From Martelella mediterranea (GTDB taxonomy: Bacteria > Pseudomonadota > Alphaproteobacteria > Rhizobiales > Rhizobiaceae): 64,000 nucleotides of DNA. A program made the position numbers and the translations under genes. Below the pieces are notes generated by a model. That model saw only the letters and a list, made by a program, of their open reading frames with translations. It searched no databases and was not told the origin of the DNA. Of the stretch, positions 30,119 through 39,964 are shown in pieces (positions within the stretch are counted from its first letter, which is position 1; every line of letters starts with the position of its first letter). Where the stretch lies: contig NZ_SMAR01000002.1 of the NCBI RefSeq assembly GCF_004342225.1, forward strand, positions 216,361-280,360. The letters are read 5' to 3'.

Positions 30119-30835
30119 TCAGGACTTGCTGTCATCCTCTTCGTCGCTGTTTTCGTCACCATCGCTCTTCAGCGAGGCAAAGCGTGAGAACACTTCGTCG
30201 GCAGACATCTGCTTGTCTTCCGAGTTCTCCGAAACAGAGTTGCCGAGGCTTTCCATATCGTGGGCGGAAGCCAGCGTTGCATTATCCATTTCTTCAGCGG
30301 ACGGCAGCGGACGATCCTTGGCAGATTTTTCCACTTCAAGATCAAGGTCGATCTGGCTGCAAAGGCCGAGCGTGACCGGGTCCATTGGCGTCAGATTGGC
30401 CGAATTCCAGTGTGTGCGGTCACGGATCTGCTCGATGGTGGATTTTGTTGTGCCAACGAGGCGCGAAATCTGGGCATCTTTCAGTTCCGGATGGTTGCGC
30501 ACCAGCCACAAAATCGCGTTCGGTCGATCCTGACGCTTGGAAACCGGGGTATAACGCGGCCCTTTGCGTTTCGATTCAGGAACCCGCACTTTCGGTTCGG
30601 AAATCTTCAGCTTGTGGTTCGGATTGCCTTCGCCGCGCGCAATTTCTTCGCGGGAGAGCTGTCCGGTTGAGATGGGGTCCAGCCCTTTGATACCCTGCGC
30701 GGATTCACCATCGGCGATGGCTTTGACTTCCAGCGGGTGCAGTTTGCAAAATTCGGCGATCTGATCGAACGACAGCGCTGTGTTGTCTACGAGCCAGACG
30801 GCCGTCGCTTTGGGCATTAGCAGCTTCTGTGCCAT
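30119..30835 (-). CDS. trcR: DUF1013 cell-cycle regulator TrcR
   Basis: An alphaproteobacteria-specific, RNA-polymerase-associated cell-cycle regulator family (DUF1013, TrcR). The 238-residue protein opens with MAQKLLMPKATAVWLVDNTA and LSFDQIAEFCKLHPLEVKAI. It carries a helix-turn-helix-like ISRLVGTTKSTIEQIRDRTHW and ends in an acidic, Ser/Glu-rich tail. The ATG at 30835 has GGAAGGA upstream; the frame is open to 31048, but the added 71 residues are not family-like. It is divergent from acs, across 246 bp. Confidence 0.9.
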   Translation of the reverse strand: MAQKLLMPKATAVWLVDNTALSFDQIAEFCKLHPLEVKAIADGESAQGIKGLDPISTGQLSREEIARGEGNPNHKLKISEPKVRVPESKRKGPRYTPVSKRQDRPNAILWLVRNHPELKDAQISRLVGTTKSTIEQIRDRTHWNSANLTPMDPVTLGLCSQIDLDLEVEKSAKDRPLPSAEEMDNATLASAHDMESLGNSVSENSEDKQMSADEVFSRFASLKSDGDENSDEEDDSKS

Positions 30836-31081
30836 GGGTAAATTCCTTCCGTCGTCCGCGCCGGTGTCGCGGTCCGTGGGTCTTTTTGCCACTATTTCCG
30901 GGAAAACATTGCCTCCATATAAAATGAAAGAGACGTAAATGCAATTCAAAGCAGGAGAATTGACGAATGTCTTATTGAAGACGCGTTTAAGCTTGTTATG
31001 GTTCGACCATAACAGGCATTCTTGTTGACGATAAACAGATTGTCGCACGGAGGAGAAGCTGAATAAACTCAGGAGGAGGTC
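30836..31081. other. Divergent promoter region trcR/acs
   Basis: 246 bp with the promoters of trcR (minus) and acs (plus). An AGGAGG ribosome binding site for acs ends 4 nt before its ATG. No operator could be assigned. Confidence 0.4.
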
Positions 31082-33040
31082 ATGTCAGCAAAAATATATC
31101 CGGTTTTGAAGCCGGCTAAAGCCCGCGCATTGATTGATCAGGCCAAGTATGACCAGTGGTATCAGGAAAGCATCAATGAGCCGGAATTGTTCTGGGACAA
31201 GCACGGTCGCCGCATTGACTGGTTCAAGCCCTACACCAAGGTCAAAAACACCTCTTTCAAGGGCCGTGTCTCGATCAAGTGGTTTGAAGACGGCCAGACC
31301 AATGTATCCTACAACTGCATTGACCGGCATCTGAAAACCCACGGGGAAGAAACCGCCATCATCTGGGAAGGCGATAACCCCTACATCGATAAAAAGATCA
31401 CCTATAACCAGCTTTACGATCAGGTTTGCCGTATGGCGAACGTGCTGAAGAAGTACGGCGTCAAGAAAGGTGACCGGGTCACGATCTATATGCCGATGGT
31501 TCCGGAGGCGGCCTATGCGATGCTTGCCTGCGCGCGGATCGGTGCTATTCACTCCGTTGTCTTTGCGGGTTTTTCGCCGGAAGCACTGGCCGGTCGCATT
31601 GTCGATTGCGAAAGTACGTTCGTGATCACCTGCGATCAGGGCGTGCGCGGCGGCAAGCCAATCCAGTTGAAGGAAAATGTCGATCTGGCGATTGATATCG
31701 CCGCGAAGCAGTATGTTCTGGTCAACCACGTTTTATGTGTTCGCAGAACCGGTGGCCATGTTGGCTGGGCGCCGGGCCGTGATGTCTGGTACCATGAGGA
31801 AATCCGCACGGTGAAAGGCGATTGCCCGCCGGTGAAGATGAAGGCAGAGGATCCGCTTTTCATTCTCTATACCTCCGGCTCGACAGGCAAACCCAAGGGT
31901 GTTCTGCACACGACCGGGGGCTACCTCGTCTGGGCGTCTATGACCCACGAATATGTTTTCGACTATCGGCAGGGAGAGGTTTACTGGTGTGCAGCCGATG
32001 TCGGCTGGGTGACCGGTCACTCCTATATCGTCTATGGTCCGCTCGCCAATTGTGCGACAACCGTCATGTTCGAAGGCACACCGAACTTTCCGGACTATGG
32101 CCGCTTTTGGGAAATCGTTGACAAGCACAAGGTCAATATTCTCTATACCGCGCCGACTGCGATCCGCGCTCTCATGGGGGCCGGTGATGAACTGGTACAG
32201 AAATCGTCGCGGGAATCGCTTCGCCTTCTCGGTTCGGTGGGTGAGCCGATCAATCCTGAAGCATGGGAATGGTACTATCATGTTGTCGGAGAGGCCCGTT
32301 GCCCGATCGTCGACACCTGGTGGCAGACCGAAACCGGCGGCATGATGATTACACCTCTGCCCGGTGCGACTGATCTGAAACCCGGTTCGGCAACCAGACC
32401 CTTTTTCGGTATCAAGCCCGAACTTCTCGATAGTGACGGCAATCAGCTGGACGGCGCAACAGACGGCAATCTGGTGATTACCGACAGCTGGCCGGGGCAG
32501 GCGCGTTCCGTTTACGGCGATCATCAGCGCTTCGTGCAGACCTATTTCTCCGCCTATAAGGGCAAATATTTCACAGGGGATGGTTGCAAGCGCGATGAGG
32601 ACGGTTACTACTGGATTACCGGCCGTGTCGACGACGTGCTGAATGTTTCCGGTCATCGTCTCGGTACAGCGGAAGTCGAATCAGCGCTTGTGTCGCATCA
32701 CTTTGTTTCTGAAGCTGCCGTCGTCGGATATCCGCATACGCTGAAAGGGCAAGGCATTTATTGCTATGTGACACTGATGAGTGAGCATGATCCGGATGAG
32801 GCTTTGAGGCAGGACCTTATCAAATGGGTGCGTGCGGAAATCGGGCCGATCGCAACGCCGGACAAAATCCAGTTTGCGCCGGGCCTGCCGAAAACCCGCT
32901 CCGGTAAGATCATGCGACGTATTCTGCGGAAGATCGCGGAGGATGATTTTGACAATCTGGGTGACACATCGACGCTCGCAGATCCCGGCGTCGTGGATGA
33001 CCTGATTGCAAACCGCCAGAACAGGCGTGAAGCGGCCTGA
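31082..33040 (+). CDS. acs: Acetyl-CoA synthetase (acetate-CoA ligase, AMP-forming)
   Basis: Activates acetate to acetyl-CoA through acetyl-AMP. The 652 residues have the family length and motifs: the P-loop [50 protein letters not shown] and the C-terminal [14 protein letters not shown], whose lysine (SGK) is acetylated in known relatives to switch the enzyme off. Start ATG 31082 has AGGAGG upstream. A parS site lies 14 bp after the stop. Confidence 0.97.
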   Translation: MSAKIYPVLKPAKARALIDQAKYDQWYQESINEPELFWDKHGRRIDWFKPYTKVKNTSFKGRVSIKWFEDGQTNVSYNCIDRHLKTHGEETAIIWEGDNPYIDKKITYNQLYDQVCRMANVLKKYGVKKGDRVTIYMPMVPEAAYAMLACARIGAIHSVVFAGFSPEALAGRIVDCESTFVITCDQGVRGGKPIQLKENVDLAIDIAAKQYVLVNHVLCVRRTGGHVGWAPGRDVWYHEEIRTVKGDCPPVKMKAEDPLFILYTSGSTGKPKGVLHTTGGYLVWASMTHEYVFDYRQGEVYWCAADVGWVTGHSYIVYGPLANCATTVMFEGTPNFPDYGRFWEIVDKHKVNILYTAPTAIRALMGAGDELVQKSSRESLRLLGSVGEPINPEAWEWYYHVVGEARCPIVDTWWQTETGGMMITPLPGATDLKPGSATRPFFGIKPELLDSDGNQLDGATDGNLVITDSWPGQARSVYGDHQRFVQTYFSAYKGKYFTGDGCKRDEDGYYWITGRVDDVLNVSGHRLGTAEVESALVSHHFVSEAAVVGYPHTLKGQGIYCYVTLMSEHDPDEALRQDLIKWVRAEIGPIATPDKIQFAPGLPKTRSGKIMRRILRKIAEDDFDNLGDTSTLADPGVVDDLIANRQNRREAA

Positions 33041-33241
33041 CGCCGTTTCGTGCTGTTTCACGTGAAATAGATAGGAGCCATCGGCAGCACCAGCTGGCGG
33101 TGGCCTCCTGCCTACCCGCAACCTGAAAACGCATTCCTGTGAGCCCGGAACTCTTTTGCGGCTGTATGCGTTTTAAAGAAACGCTTGCGCGCATCGGTCA
33201 GTTGACCTTTCGGCGCAATCTTCAGCAAAAGGAGAGCAGAT
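33041..33241. other. Intergenic region acs to FMN reductase, contains parS
   Basis: About 200 bp. Apart from the ParB palindrome at 33054-33069, I see no gene and no clear terminator. Confidence 0.45.
33054..33069. promoter_or_regulatory. parS: parS site downstream of acs
   Basis: TGTTTCACGTGAAATA, one mismatch (position 15) from the consensus, in the intergenic region after acs and about 20 kb from the origin. Confidence 0.9.
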
Positions 33242-33820
33242 ATGTCGACACCTAAAATCGCGATCATTGTGGGCAGCACCAGACCGGAGCGTTTTGCTGA
33301 TACCGCAGTTGAATGGTTCCATGGCATTGCCGCAACCTATGATGAAGCCGCGTTCGAGGTGGTCGATCTCAGAGACTATCCTCTGCCATTCTTCGATGAG
33401 ACAGCGCCTGTGGCAGCCAAGCCGCCGGAACATGAAGTGGCAAAGAAATGGGAAGCAAAACTGGCTGAATTCGATGGCTTTGTGTTCTCGGTCGCTGAAT
33501 ATAACCACGGCATGACCGCAGTTTTGAAAAACGCCCTCGACTATGCCTATCAGGCTTGGAGCCGTAAGCCGGTTGCCTTTCTGGGATATGGTGGTGTCGG
33601 TGGAGCCCGCGCTGTTGAGCAGGTTCGCATGGTCACCAGTCAGCTGCAAATGGCGCCGCTTTCCGGTGGCGTTGCAATCACGATGCCGGAAATGATGGCC
33701 GTCGGAAAAGGCGAAAAGCAGCTTTCTGATTACGATTATCTGAATGACGCTGCAAAGGCGACGCTCGATGATCTCCTGTGGTGGACCAAGGCGCTGAAAA
33801 GCGCGCGTGAAGCCAGCTGA
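33242..33820 (+). CDS. NADPH-dependent FMN reductase-family flavoprotein
   Basis: A 192-residue flavodoxin-fold protein of the FMN_red family (quinone/azo/chromate reductases). The phosphate-binding loop GSTRPERFADTAVEW sits at residues 11-25. The EYNHGMTAVLKNALDY block that follows is the hallmark of this family, and LGYGGVGGARAVEQV is the third. It starts a plus-strand run with a ProC-like gene 99 bp downstream. The physiological substrate is unknown. Confidence 0.9.
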   Translation: MSTPKIAIIVGSTRPERFADTAVEWFHGIAATYDEAAFEVVDLRDYPLPFFDETAPVAAKPPEHEVAKKWEAKLAEFDGFVFSVAEYNHGMTAVLKNALDYAYQAWSRKPVAFLGYGGVGGARAVEQVRMVTSQLQMAPLSGGVAITMPEMMAVGKGEKQLSDYDYLNDAAKATLDDLLWWTKALKSAREAS

Positions 33821-33919
33821 TGGTATCGGTCTGTTTCCGGAGTTTCTTTCATTGCGGCATTTTCAAACGGTCTTTGCCTTTCTATGCTGGGATCAGTTTT
33901 GAAATGAAAGGATGAGGCA

Positions 33920-34705
33920 ATGATGATCGGTTTTATCGGCACGGGAGAGATTACCAAGGCGGTGGTAACGGGCCTGAGCACGCTGGAAACGGACAAGCCC
34001 GATATTCTGGTTTCGCCGCGCAATGAGGCGATAGCCGCCGAGCTGGCGGAGAAATTCGACAATGTCGAGATTGCCAGCAGCAATCAGGCGGTGATCGACG
34101 GTGCGGATACGGTTTGCCTTGCCCTTCGTCCGCTGGATGCAGAAGGCATTATGGCTGACTTATCCTTTGGAACAGCGCATCACGTTGTGAGCTTCATGCC
34201 GACCTTTGGTGTTGAGAGGCTTCAGCCGCTTGTCGCGCCGGCCGAAAAAATCACGCTGGTAACGCCGCTTCCCGCCGTCGCTTTTCATGGTGGCCCGACG
34301 CCGATTTACCCGCCGGATGACGCGCTGGTCGCGCTTTTCGACCGGTTGGGAACGGCGGTTGCCGTTGAAACGCCGGAAGAATATCAGGCGCTTTGCGTGG
34401 CGACGGCAACGCTTGCCGGTGCCTTCAATTATTACGGTACGATCCAGGCGTTTCTGAAGGCGAAGAATGTGCCTGACGCTCAGGCCCGCAAATTCTCTGG
34501 CGCAGTCTTTTATGCACTCGCCGCCACGGCCAAAACCAAGCCTGAGCTTTCCTTTGAAGGCCTGACGCATGAAGCTGCCACCAGGGGCGGTACCAATGAA
34601 CAGGTTTTGAAACACCTGAAGGATGAAGGCGTTTATGATGCGCTTGCAAAAGCGCTTGACGGCATCTGGGACCGGTTCGAGAATGCCAAGCGGCCAACGA
34701 AATAA
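33920..34705 (+). CDS. Pyrroline-5-carboxylate reductase-like protein
   Basis: A 261-residue protein of the ProC fold. It has an N-terminal Rossmann loop MIGFIGTGEITKAVVTGL, a LALRPLDAEGIM segment like the family's VKP motif, LPAVAFHGGPTPIY in place of the usual MPNTP, and a C-terminal EGLTHEAATRGGTNEQVLKHL matching the VTSPGGTT substrate helix. The changed signature suggests a divergent reductase rather than the main proline enzyme. It is followed by lysE after 10 bp. Confidence 0.82.
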   Translation: MMIGFIGTGEITKAVVTGLSTLETDKPDILVSPRNEAIAAELAEKFDNVEIASSNQAVIDGADTVCLALRPLDAEGIMADLSFGTAHHVVSFMPTFGVERLQPLVAPAEKITLVTPLPAVAFHGGPTPIYPPDDALVALFDRLGTAVAVETPEEYQALCVATATLAGAFNYYGTIQAFLKAKNVPDAQARKFSGAVFYALAATAKTKPELSFEGLTHEAATRGGTNEQVLKHLKDEGVYDALAKALDGIWDRFENAKRPTK

Positions 34706-34715
34706 CGGGATATAA

Positions 34716-35357
34716 ATGATGGATGCGTCGCCGCTTTTCGCATCGCTGGTGCTCGCTTGGAGCGCCTATTTCATCGCCGTGGTCAGTCCCGGTCCGGCCA
34801 CGCTTGCGATCTCCGGCACGGCCATGGGCCATGGCAGGCGGCAGGCGCTGGCGCTTGCAAACGGCGTGCTGACCGGGTCGCTGATCTGGGCGGTGCTGGC
34901 GGGAACCGGCATGGCCGCCGTGGTGACGAAACTTGCCTATGGCCTCGTTGCGCTGAAAATCGTCGGCGGGTGCTACCTGCTTTATCTTGCGGTAAAGAGT
35001 TTCCGTGCGGCCATGCGGCGCGACGCGCCCGAGATGGCACCGGCACTCACCGGCACGCCAAACCTCGGCGCATTCTACCGCCGCGGTCTTCTGATCCACC
35101 TGACCAATCCGAAGGCGATCTTCGCCTGGGTTTCGCTTGCCTCCATCGGCCTGCCGAAGGATGCGGGACAGGGCACGATCGCCCTGTTCATCGGCGCCGC
35201 CGGTATTATCGGTTTTCTGACTTTCAACACGCTCGCACTCGTGTTCTCCGCCGGGGCCGCGGTGCGGGCCTATCGCAAGGGACGCCGCGCTATCGAAGGC
35301 ACGATGGCGGTTCTCTTCACCCTTGCAGGCTTCAAACTCCTGACGACACGGCTCTGA
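34716..35357 (+). CDS. LysE-family amino-acid exporter
   Basis: A 213-residue inner-membrane protein of the LysE/RhtB family with six hydrophobic helices. The first carries AYFIAVVSPGPATLAISGTA, whose SPGP motif is diagnostic, and LTNPKAIFAWVSLA appears in the middle. It exports amino acids or related compounds, substrate not known. The start is the ATG at 34716 or 34719. It lies 10 bp after the ProC-like gene and one base before the DUF1413 gene, so the three are probably co-transcribed. Confidence 0.9.
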   Translation: MMDASPLFASLVLAWSAYFIAVVSPGPATLAISGTAMGHGRRQALALANGVLTGSLIWAVLAGTGMAAVVTKLAYGLVALKIVGGCYLLYLAVKSFRAAMRRDAPEMAPALTGTPNLGAFYRRGLLIHLTNPKAIFAWVSLASIGLPKDAGQGTIALFIGAAGIIGFLTFNTLALVFSAGAAVRAYRKGRRAIEGTMAVLFTLAGFKLLTTRL

Positions 35358-35358
35358 C

Positions 35359-35577
35359 ATGCTTGATGAAGACGAAATCGGAAAACGGCTTCTGGGCATG
35401 GAGCCGGGCGAATTCCACTTCCCTCAGCTTTACGGAGAGGACTGGAACCGGCTTTATATCGGCGACAAGGTGAAAATCGGTCGCGAATTCTTGAACGCCG
35501 TACGCGCCGGAGCGTTTCCCGGCGTCGAGGATACCGGACGCAAGAAAAACGGCGGACGTATTTACCGGAAAAACTAG
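35359..35577 (+). CDS. Small DUF1413 protein
   Basis: A 72-residue protein of the DUF1413 family: LGMEPGEFHFPQLYGEDWNR, then GDKVKIGREFLNAVRAG and the tail GVEDTGRKKNGGRIYRKN. The very basic C terminus suggests nucleic-acid contact, but the function is unknown. The ATG follows the lysE stop by one base, so translation is likely coupled. The stop codon is the first part of a type A palindromic repeat (35577-35619). Confidence 0.8.
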   Translation: MLDEDEIGKRLLGMEPGEFHFPQLYGEDWNRLYIGDKVKIGREFLNAVRAGAFPGVEDTGRKKNGGRIYRKN

Positions 35578-35619
35578 AGCGCCGTGCATCCATTCGGATG
35601 CACAAAGCACGATGCTGTA
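35577..35619 (+). repeat. Palindromic intergenic repeat, type A, copy 3
   Basis: Identical 43-bp copy of the element at 30053-30095, starting at the last base of the DUF1413 stop codon and ending just before the ispG stop. Confidence 0.9.
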
Positions 35620-35626
35620 GCGCCGG

Positions 35627-36880
35627 TTATTCAGCCGCCAGCTGCCCCGACCCAAAACGCTGCTCGATATAATCGGCAACCATTTTTTCAAAGTCCGCGG
35701 CGATATTGGGGCCGCGCAGTGTCTTCGCTTTCTTGCCGTCGATAAAAACCGGGGCTGCCGGTGTTTCGCCTGTCCCCGGCAGGGATATGCCGATATCCGC
35801 GTGCTTGCTTTCACCGGGACCATTGACGATGCAGCCCATCACGGCAACATTCAACGCCTCAACGCCCGGATATTTGTCGCGCCAGACCGGCATGTTCTTG
35901 CGGATGTCCGATTGAATTTTCGAGGCCAGTTCCTGAAACACCGTCGATGTTGTGCGGCCGCATCCCGGACATGCCGCGACAACCGGCACAAACTGGCGAA
36001 AGCCCATCACCTGAAGCAGTTCCTGGGCTACCTGCACTTCACGGGTGCGATCGCCGCCCGGTTCCGGTGTCAGCGAAACACGGATCGTGTCGCCGATGCC
36101 ATGCTGGAGAACATACCCCATGGAGGCTGATGAGGCGACGATACCCTTGGTGCCCATACCTGCTTCCGTCAGCCCCAGATGGAGTGCATGGTCGGAGCGC
36201 TCTGCCAGCATCGAATAAACAGCAATCAGGTCCTGAACCTGAGATACCTTGGCTGAAAGAATGATGCGGTTGCGCGGCAGGCCGATTTCTTCTGCCAGTT
36301 CTGCAGATAACAACGCTGATTGGACAATGGCTTCACGCGTGACATCACGGGCAGAAAGCGGCGAGCCGTTTTCCGCGTTTTCATCCATCAGTTTCGTCAG
36401 AAGATCCTGATCCAGAGACCCCCAGTTTACGCCGATGCGAACAGGTTTGTCGTAGCGGATCGCCATTTCAATGATTTCGGCGAACTGCTTGTCTTTCTTG
36501 TCCTTGAAGCCGACATTGCCGGGATTAATGCGGTATTTCGCCAGCACCTCGGCACAGGCCGGGTGGTCGGCCAGAAGCTTGTGGCCGATATAATGAAAGT
36601 CGCCGACCAGTGGAACATCCATGCCAAGGCGCAACAGGCGCTCGCGGATTTTCGGCACGGCTGCCGCGGCTTCATCACGGTCAACGGTGATGCGTACGAG
36701 CTCGGAGCCAGCTTTGGAAAGCGCTGCCACCTGAGCAACGGTCGCGTCAATATCAGCCGTGTCAGTGTTTGTCATCGACTGCACCACCACCGGCGCGCCG
36801 CCGCCGACGATCACACCACCGACATCCACGGCAACGGAGGCACGGCGGGGCAGGGGATCGAAGTTTCGGGGGGCAGACAT
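35627..36880 (-). CDS. ispG: 4-hydroxy-3-methylbut-2-enyl diphosphate synthase (flavodoxin)
   Basis: Iron-sulfur enzyme of the non-mevalonate isoprenoid pathway that converts MEcPP to HMBPP. The 417 residues contain [17 protein letters not shown], a [10 protein letters not shown] block, ACPGCGRTT with two cluster cysteines and [17 protein letters not shown] with the third. The length and motif order match the bacterial single-domain form. It is convergent with the DUF1413 gene and separated from it only by the repeat; an MFS gene lies upstream on the same strand, 65 bp away. Confidence 0.97.
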   Translation of the reverse strand: MSAPRNFDPLPRRASVAVDVGGVIVGGGAPVVVQSMTNTDTADIDATVAQVAALSKAGSELVRITVDRDEAAAAVPKIRERLLRLGMDVPLVGDFHYIGHKLLADHPACAEVLAKYRINPGNVGFKDKKDKQFAEIIEMAIRYDKPVRIGVNWGSLDQDLLTKLMDENAENGSPLSARDVTREAIVQSALLSAELAEEIGLPRNRIILSAKVSQVQDLIAVYSMLAERSDHALHLGLTEAGMGTKGIVASSASMGYVLQHGIGDTIRVSLTPEPGGDRTREVQVAQELLQVMGFRQFVPVVAACPGCGRTTSTVFQELASKIQSDIRKNMPVWRDKYPGVEALNVAVMGCIVNGPGESKHADIGISLPGTGETPAAPVFIDGKKAKTLRGPNIAADFEKMVADYIEQRFGSGQLAAE

Positions 36881-36945
36881 GTTTCTCTCCAGAGAGATTT
36901 TTGATCTTTATTTCAGGTGGATCAAACAGGCTGGCTTGTCAACTG

Positions 36946-38124
36946 TCAGCCGGCATGGTCCTGATCGGCATAATGCGCAAGTGGTGCCATCAGAAACACA
37001 ATGATGTGAAGCCCGGCCAGACCGGCAAAGATCGGCGAAAAACCTGTATGTTCTGCAAGAAACCCGATTGCCGACGGGGCAACCAGAATGCCGGAATACC
37101 CAAGTGTGGTCGTGACCGAAAGGCTGATGCCCGGCGCAATGCCGGGCAGATTGCCAGCGGCAGAAAATGCGACGGGGATCATGTTGGAAATCCCAATGCC
37201 GGTGATCGCAAAACCGATGATGATGAGAACCGTTGACGGCGCAAGACCTGCCAGCAGCAGGCCGGTCACTGACATGGCGGCACAGAAGCGCAGTGTTTTT
37301 ACAGCGCCAAACCGGTCCCGCACATGGTCTCCGGCAAAACGCATTGTCGTCATCGTCAGCTGAAAAGCAGCGAAGCCAAAACCGGCCCAGGCGATATCAA
37401 CCCCGCGTTCTCCGGTGAGATAAAGTGCGCTCCAATCCATCACCGCACCTTCAGGGATCATGGAAAACAGTGCCATAATGCCGATCAGCCAGGGAAGCGG
37501 CGTCATCGGCAGACGGATTTTCTGCGCTGCTGCTTCGTCTGAAGGCGGGTCCTGCAGAAGTTTTGGAAATGAGACCGCCAGCATGACAGCGGCAATGACG
37601 GTGACTGTGAATGCATGGCCCAGAATGCCAAGTTCGGCGATCAGAAAGCCGCCGATGCCGGCGCCAAACAGGCCACCAAGGCTCCAGAAGGCGTGGCAGG
37701 AGGACATGATCGCGCGGCGCTCTGATTTCTCGACTGAAACCGTGTTGCCATTCATTGAAACGTCCATGGCAGCCATCAATCCGCCAAAGCAGAAGAGAGC
37801 CACCACAGCCAGCGGAATGTTCGGCACGACGGAGATGACCAGTAGCATCGGCAAAAACAGCATGGCTGCGGTTTTGACCACGCGGGCAGCGCCGAAACGG
37901 GCGAGAAAAATGCCGGTTGCCGGCATGGCGATGATGGAGCCGAGACCGAAAACGAGGATCATCAGCCCCAGCTCGCCTTCTGACAGGTTCAGCCGTTCGG
38001 CAAATTCGGGAATTTTCGGTGCCCATGAGCCTGTAAAAAAGCCGTTCATCATGAACAGCAATGATATCGCCAGCCGGTTCCTCGACATGTAGCGCCTGCG
38101 ATGGCTTGTGTTTGTTTGGGTCAT
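36946..38124 (-). CDS. MFS transporter
   Basis: A membrane carrier of about 392 residues with 12 predicted hydrophobic helices. The N-terminal LAISLLFMMNGFFTGSWAPK and FAERLNLSEGELGLMILVFG blocks resemble the FucP/YbjJ-like MFS group. No substrate can be assigned. I chose the ATG at 38124, 10 bp after the stop of the VOC gene; a start at 38187 would overlap that gene by 53 bp. Last gene of a DeoR-VOC-MFS operon on the minus strand. Confidence 0.85.
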   Translation of the reverse strand: MTQTNTSHRRRYMSRNRLAISLLFMMNGFFTGSWAPKIPEFAERLNLSEGELGLMILVFGLGSIIAMPATGIFLARFGAARVVKTAAMLFLPMLLVISVVPNIPLAVVALFCFGGLMAAMDVSMNGNTVSVEKSERRAIMSSCHAFWSLGGLFGAGIGGFLIAELGILGHAFTVTVIAAVMLAVSFPKLLQDPPSDEAAAQKIRLPMTPLPWLIGIMALFSMIPEGAVMDWSALYLTGERGVDIAWAGFGFAAFQLTMTTMRFAGDHVRDRFGAVKTLRFCAAMSVTGLLLAGLAPSTVLIIIGFAITGIGISNMIPVAFSAAGNLPGIAPGISLSVTTTLGYSGILVAPSAIGFLAEHTGFSPIFAGLAGLHIIVFLMAPLAHYADQDHAG

Positions 38125-38134
38125 GAATGCTTCG

Positions 38135-38527
38135 CTAAACAGTAATTTCGATAAGGTTGCCGTCCGGGTCGGCAATGATGGCTTCATAAAAACCGTCGCC
38201 GGTTTGTCGCGGCTGGCTCTTTAAAAAATCGCCGGCTTCTGCCTTTTTCGCCAACGCATCAACGGCGCTACGTTCGCCAACAGCGATTGCGATATGGGCA
38301 TAGCCGGTTATCTCTTTCCCGTTCTCGCCCGCTTCCAGCCACGGGGCCTGCATGACTTCGATTGTCGTTTCACCCGAAAAATACATAAACCGGGATATGA
38401 AGCCGGGTCTTCTGTGGCTTTCATAGCGTTCACTGACGCTGGCATTGAAGAAACGTTTGTAAAAGTCACAGAGTTTTTCAATGTCACGGGTCCAGAGTGC
38501 CACATGGGCAATGTGCGTTTTGTTCAA
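38135..38527 (-). CDS. VOC-family (glyoxalase-like) protein
   Basis: A 130-residue vicinal-oxygen-chelate protein: HIAHVALWTRDIEKLCDFYK, YMYFSGETTIEVMQ-like strand, HIAIAVGERSAVDAL, and a C-terminal EAIIADPDGNLIEI with the metal-binding Glu. Such proteins bind a divalent metal and act as glyoxalase, dioxygenase or resistance proteins. It starts 4 bp inside the DeoR-type gene (ATGA overlap) and is followed by the MFS gene, so sugar or small-metabolite handling is likely. Confidence 0.85.
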   Translation of the reverse strand: MNKTHIAHVALWTRDIEKLCDFYKRFFNASVSERYESHRRPGFISRFMYFSGETTIEVMQAPWLEAGENGKEITGYAHIAIAVGERSAVDALAKKAEAGDFLKSQPRQTGDGFYEAIIADPDGNLIEITV

Positions 38528-39306
38528 TCGCGTATCCTCCGTTCCTCTGCCTTCAAAAGGCTTACCCGATTTCGGGCCAGTGCAGTTTCGAATTCAGTGT
38601 CCGGTTCTCCTGAGATCACAAGCCCTGAAAGTCCGGAAAGCGGAACAATCAGGAAAGGAGCGCGAGTGCGAAGTTTTTCGACCGTTGAAGACGTGATTCT
38701 GCGCTTCGCATTTGCCGACGCAGCGCGCTTGAGAATGGCGTCTTCCTGGCTGAAACATGTGAGCCCGGCATCCGGATCAATACCACAGGCGCCGAGGATA
38801 CAGAGATCCGGCCGGTAGCGACCGACCTCCTCAACCGCCTGCGAACCGATGGCACCGCCGACAGTGCGGTCAATGATCCCGCCAATCATGATGACCGTTA
38901 CAGAGGGCTGTCCGTCAAGGGCTGCCGCAATCGCCGGTGCGTTGGTAATGATTGTGCAGGGCAGATCCGGCAAAGCCTTTGCCGCGGCGAGATTCGTACT
39001 CGAAGCATCCAGAAACACCGTCATGCCGCTTTTGATTTCCGCAGCGATGCGTTGTCCGAGCCTTTGCTTCTCAAGGGCACTCTGTTGCTGGCGGGTCGCC
39101 AGATTTCCGCTCGACGGAGAGAGGGTTAATGCACCACCATACACCCGCTCACAAAGACCGCGCCCAGCCAGTGTTCGCAGATCTCTGCGAATGGTGTCTT
39201 CTGAAACAGAAAATGTCACGGCGAGATCGGCAGCAAGGACTTTGCCCGATGCTTTAAGACGCTGCAGAATCTGAGTTTGGCGCTCGCTCGCCAGAAGTTC
39301 ATTCAT
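38524..39306 (-). CDS. DeoR/GlpR-family transcription regulator
   Basis: A 260-residue repressor. Residues 1-60 form the DeoR-type HTH (LASERQTQILQRLKASGKVL, FSVSEDTIRRDLRTLAGRG). They are followed by the sugar-phosphate effector domain with GMTVFLDASSTNLAAA, IITNAP and the GACGIDPDAGLTC block. Such regulators respond to phosphorylated sugars. It is the first gene of the operon with the VOC and MFS genes and probably controls it. Confidence 0.92.
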   Translation of the reverse strand: MNELLASERQTQILQRLKASGKVLAADLAVTFSVSEDTIRRDLRTLAGRGLCERVYGGALTLSPSSGNLATRQQQSALEKQRLGQRIAAEIKSGMTVFLDASSTNLAAAKALPDLPCTIITNAPAIAAALDGQPSVTVIMIGGIIDRTVGGAIGSQAVEEVGRYRPDLCILGACGIDPDAGLTCFSQEDAILKRAASANAKRRITSSTVEKLRTRAPFLIVPLSGLSGLVISGEPDTEFETALARNRVSLLKAEERRIRD

Positions 39307-39434
39307 GTTGAAAATCCAAATCGTGCAAGAACGTGCATAAACAAATTTAAATATGCATGCAACCGAAAACGCCGGTTCTCATGGCTCAAACCACGCCACT
39401 GGCCAGCCACAGAAGTTGTGCGTCGGGAAGGGGG

Positions 39435-39920
39435 TTATTCGAAGTCTGAAAGCCAGCGGGAAAGCAGGTGATCGAGCTGCGCCCGCTCTTCATCACTCAG
39501 GCCGGAGATCAGCTTGTGCTGGTTATCCACATGGGCACTGACGGCTCTATTGATCAGCTCGAAACCCTTGTCCGTTAATGCAACAACGAAACCGCGCCGG
39601 TCTTCGGGATTGCGTTCGCGCGACACAAACCCGGCCTGAGCCAGCCGGTCGATCCGGTTTGTCATGGTTCCGGAAGAAACCATCGTCCAGTCCATCAGGT
39701 CTGATGGGGAAAGCGCGTAGGGCGGCCCCGACCGCCTCAAGGTTGCAAGAACGTCAAAGCTCGCCGCATTTAGCTCATGTTGGGAAAAGACTGTCTCAAG
39801 CTGCCGGGCAAGATGTACCTGCAAGCGCTTGAGGCGGCCCATTATGCCCATGGGGCTGACATCCAGGTCCGGGCGCGCTGCCTGCCATTGGGCGAGAATT
39901 CTGTCAACATGATCCATCAC
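39435..39920 (-). CDS. MarR-family transcription regulator
   Basis: A 161-residue winged-helix repressor: LKRLQVHLARQLETVFSQHE, FDVLATLRRSGPPYALSPSD, the recognition helix MVSSGTMTNRIDRLAQAGFV and the wing RERNPEDRRGFVVALT are all present. The gene is divergent from an EamA transporter, and the 74-bp gap carries two CTTGA-type palindromes, one close to each start. It probably represses both genes until a ligand binds. The start can be 39920 or 39917. Confidence 0.93.
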   Translation of the reverse strand: MMDHVDRILAQWQAARPDLDVSPMGIMGRLKRLQVHLARQLETVFSQHELNAASFDVLATLRRSGPPYALSPSDLMDWTMVSSGTMTNRIDRLAQAGFVSRERNPEDRRGFVVALTDKGFELINRAVSAHVDNQHKLISGLSDEERAQLDHLLSRWLSDFE

Positions 39921-39940
39921 CTGAAGCTATCAGAAAATAC

Positions 39941-39952
39941 CTTGACGTCAAG
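39941..39952. promoter_or_regulatory. MarR operator candidate 1
   Basis: CTTGACGTCAAG, a perfect 12-bp palindrome 21 bp upstream of the marR start. It shares the CTTGA half-site with 39965-39980. Confidence 0.7.
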
Positions 39953-39964
39953 ATTTATAAAAAT

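Noticed and set aside
30836..31048. 71-codon extension of trcR upstream of 30835
   Set aside because: The residues do not look like the family, the ATG at 30835 has a good ribosome binding site, and the extension lies in the divergent promoter region.
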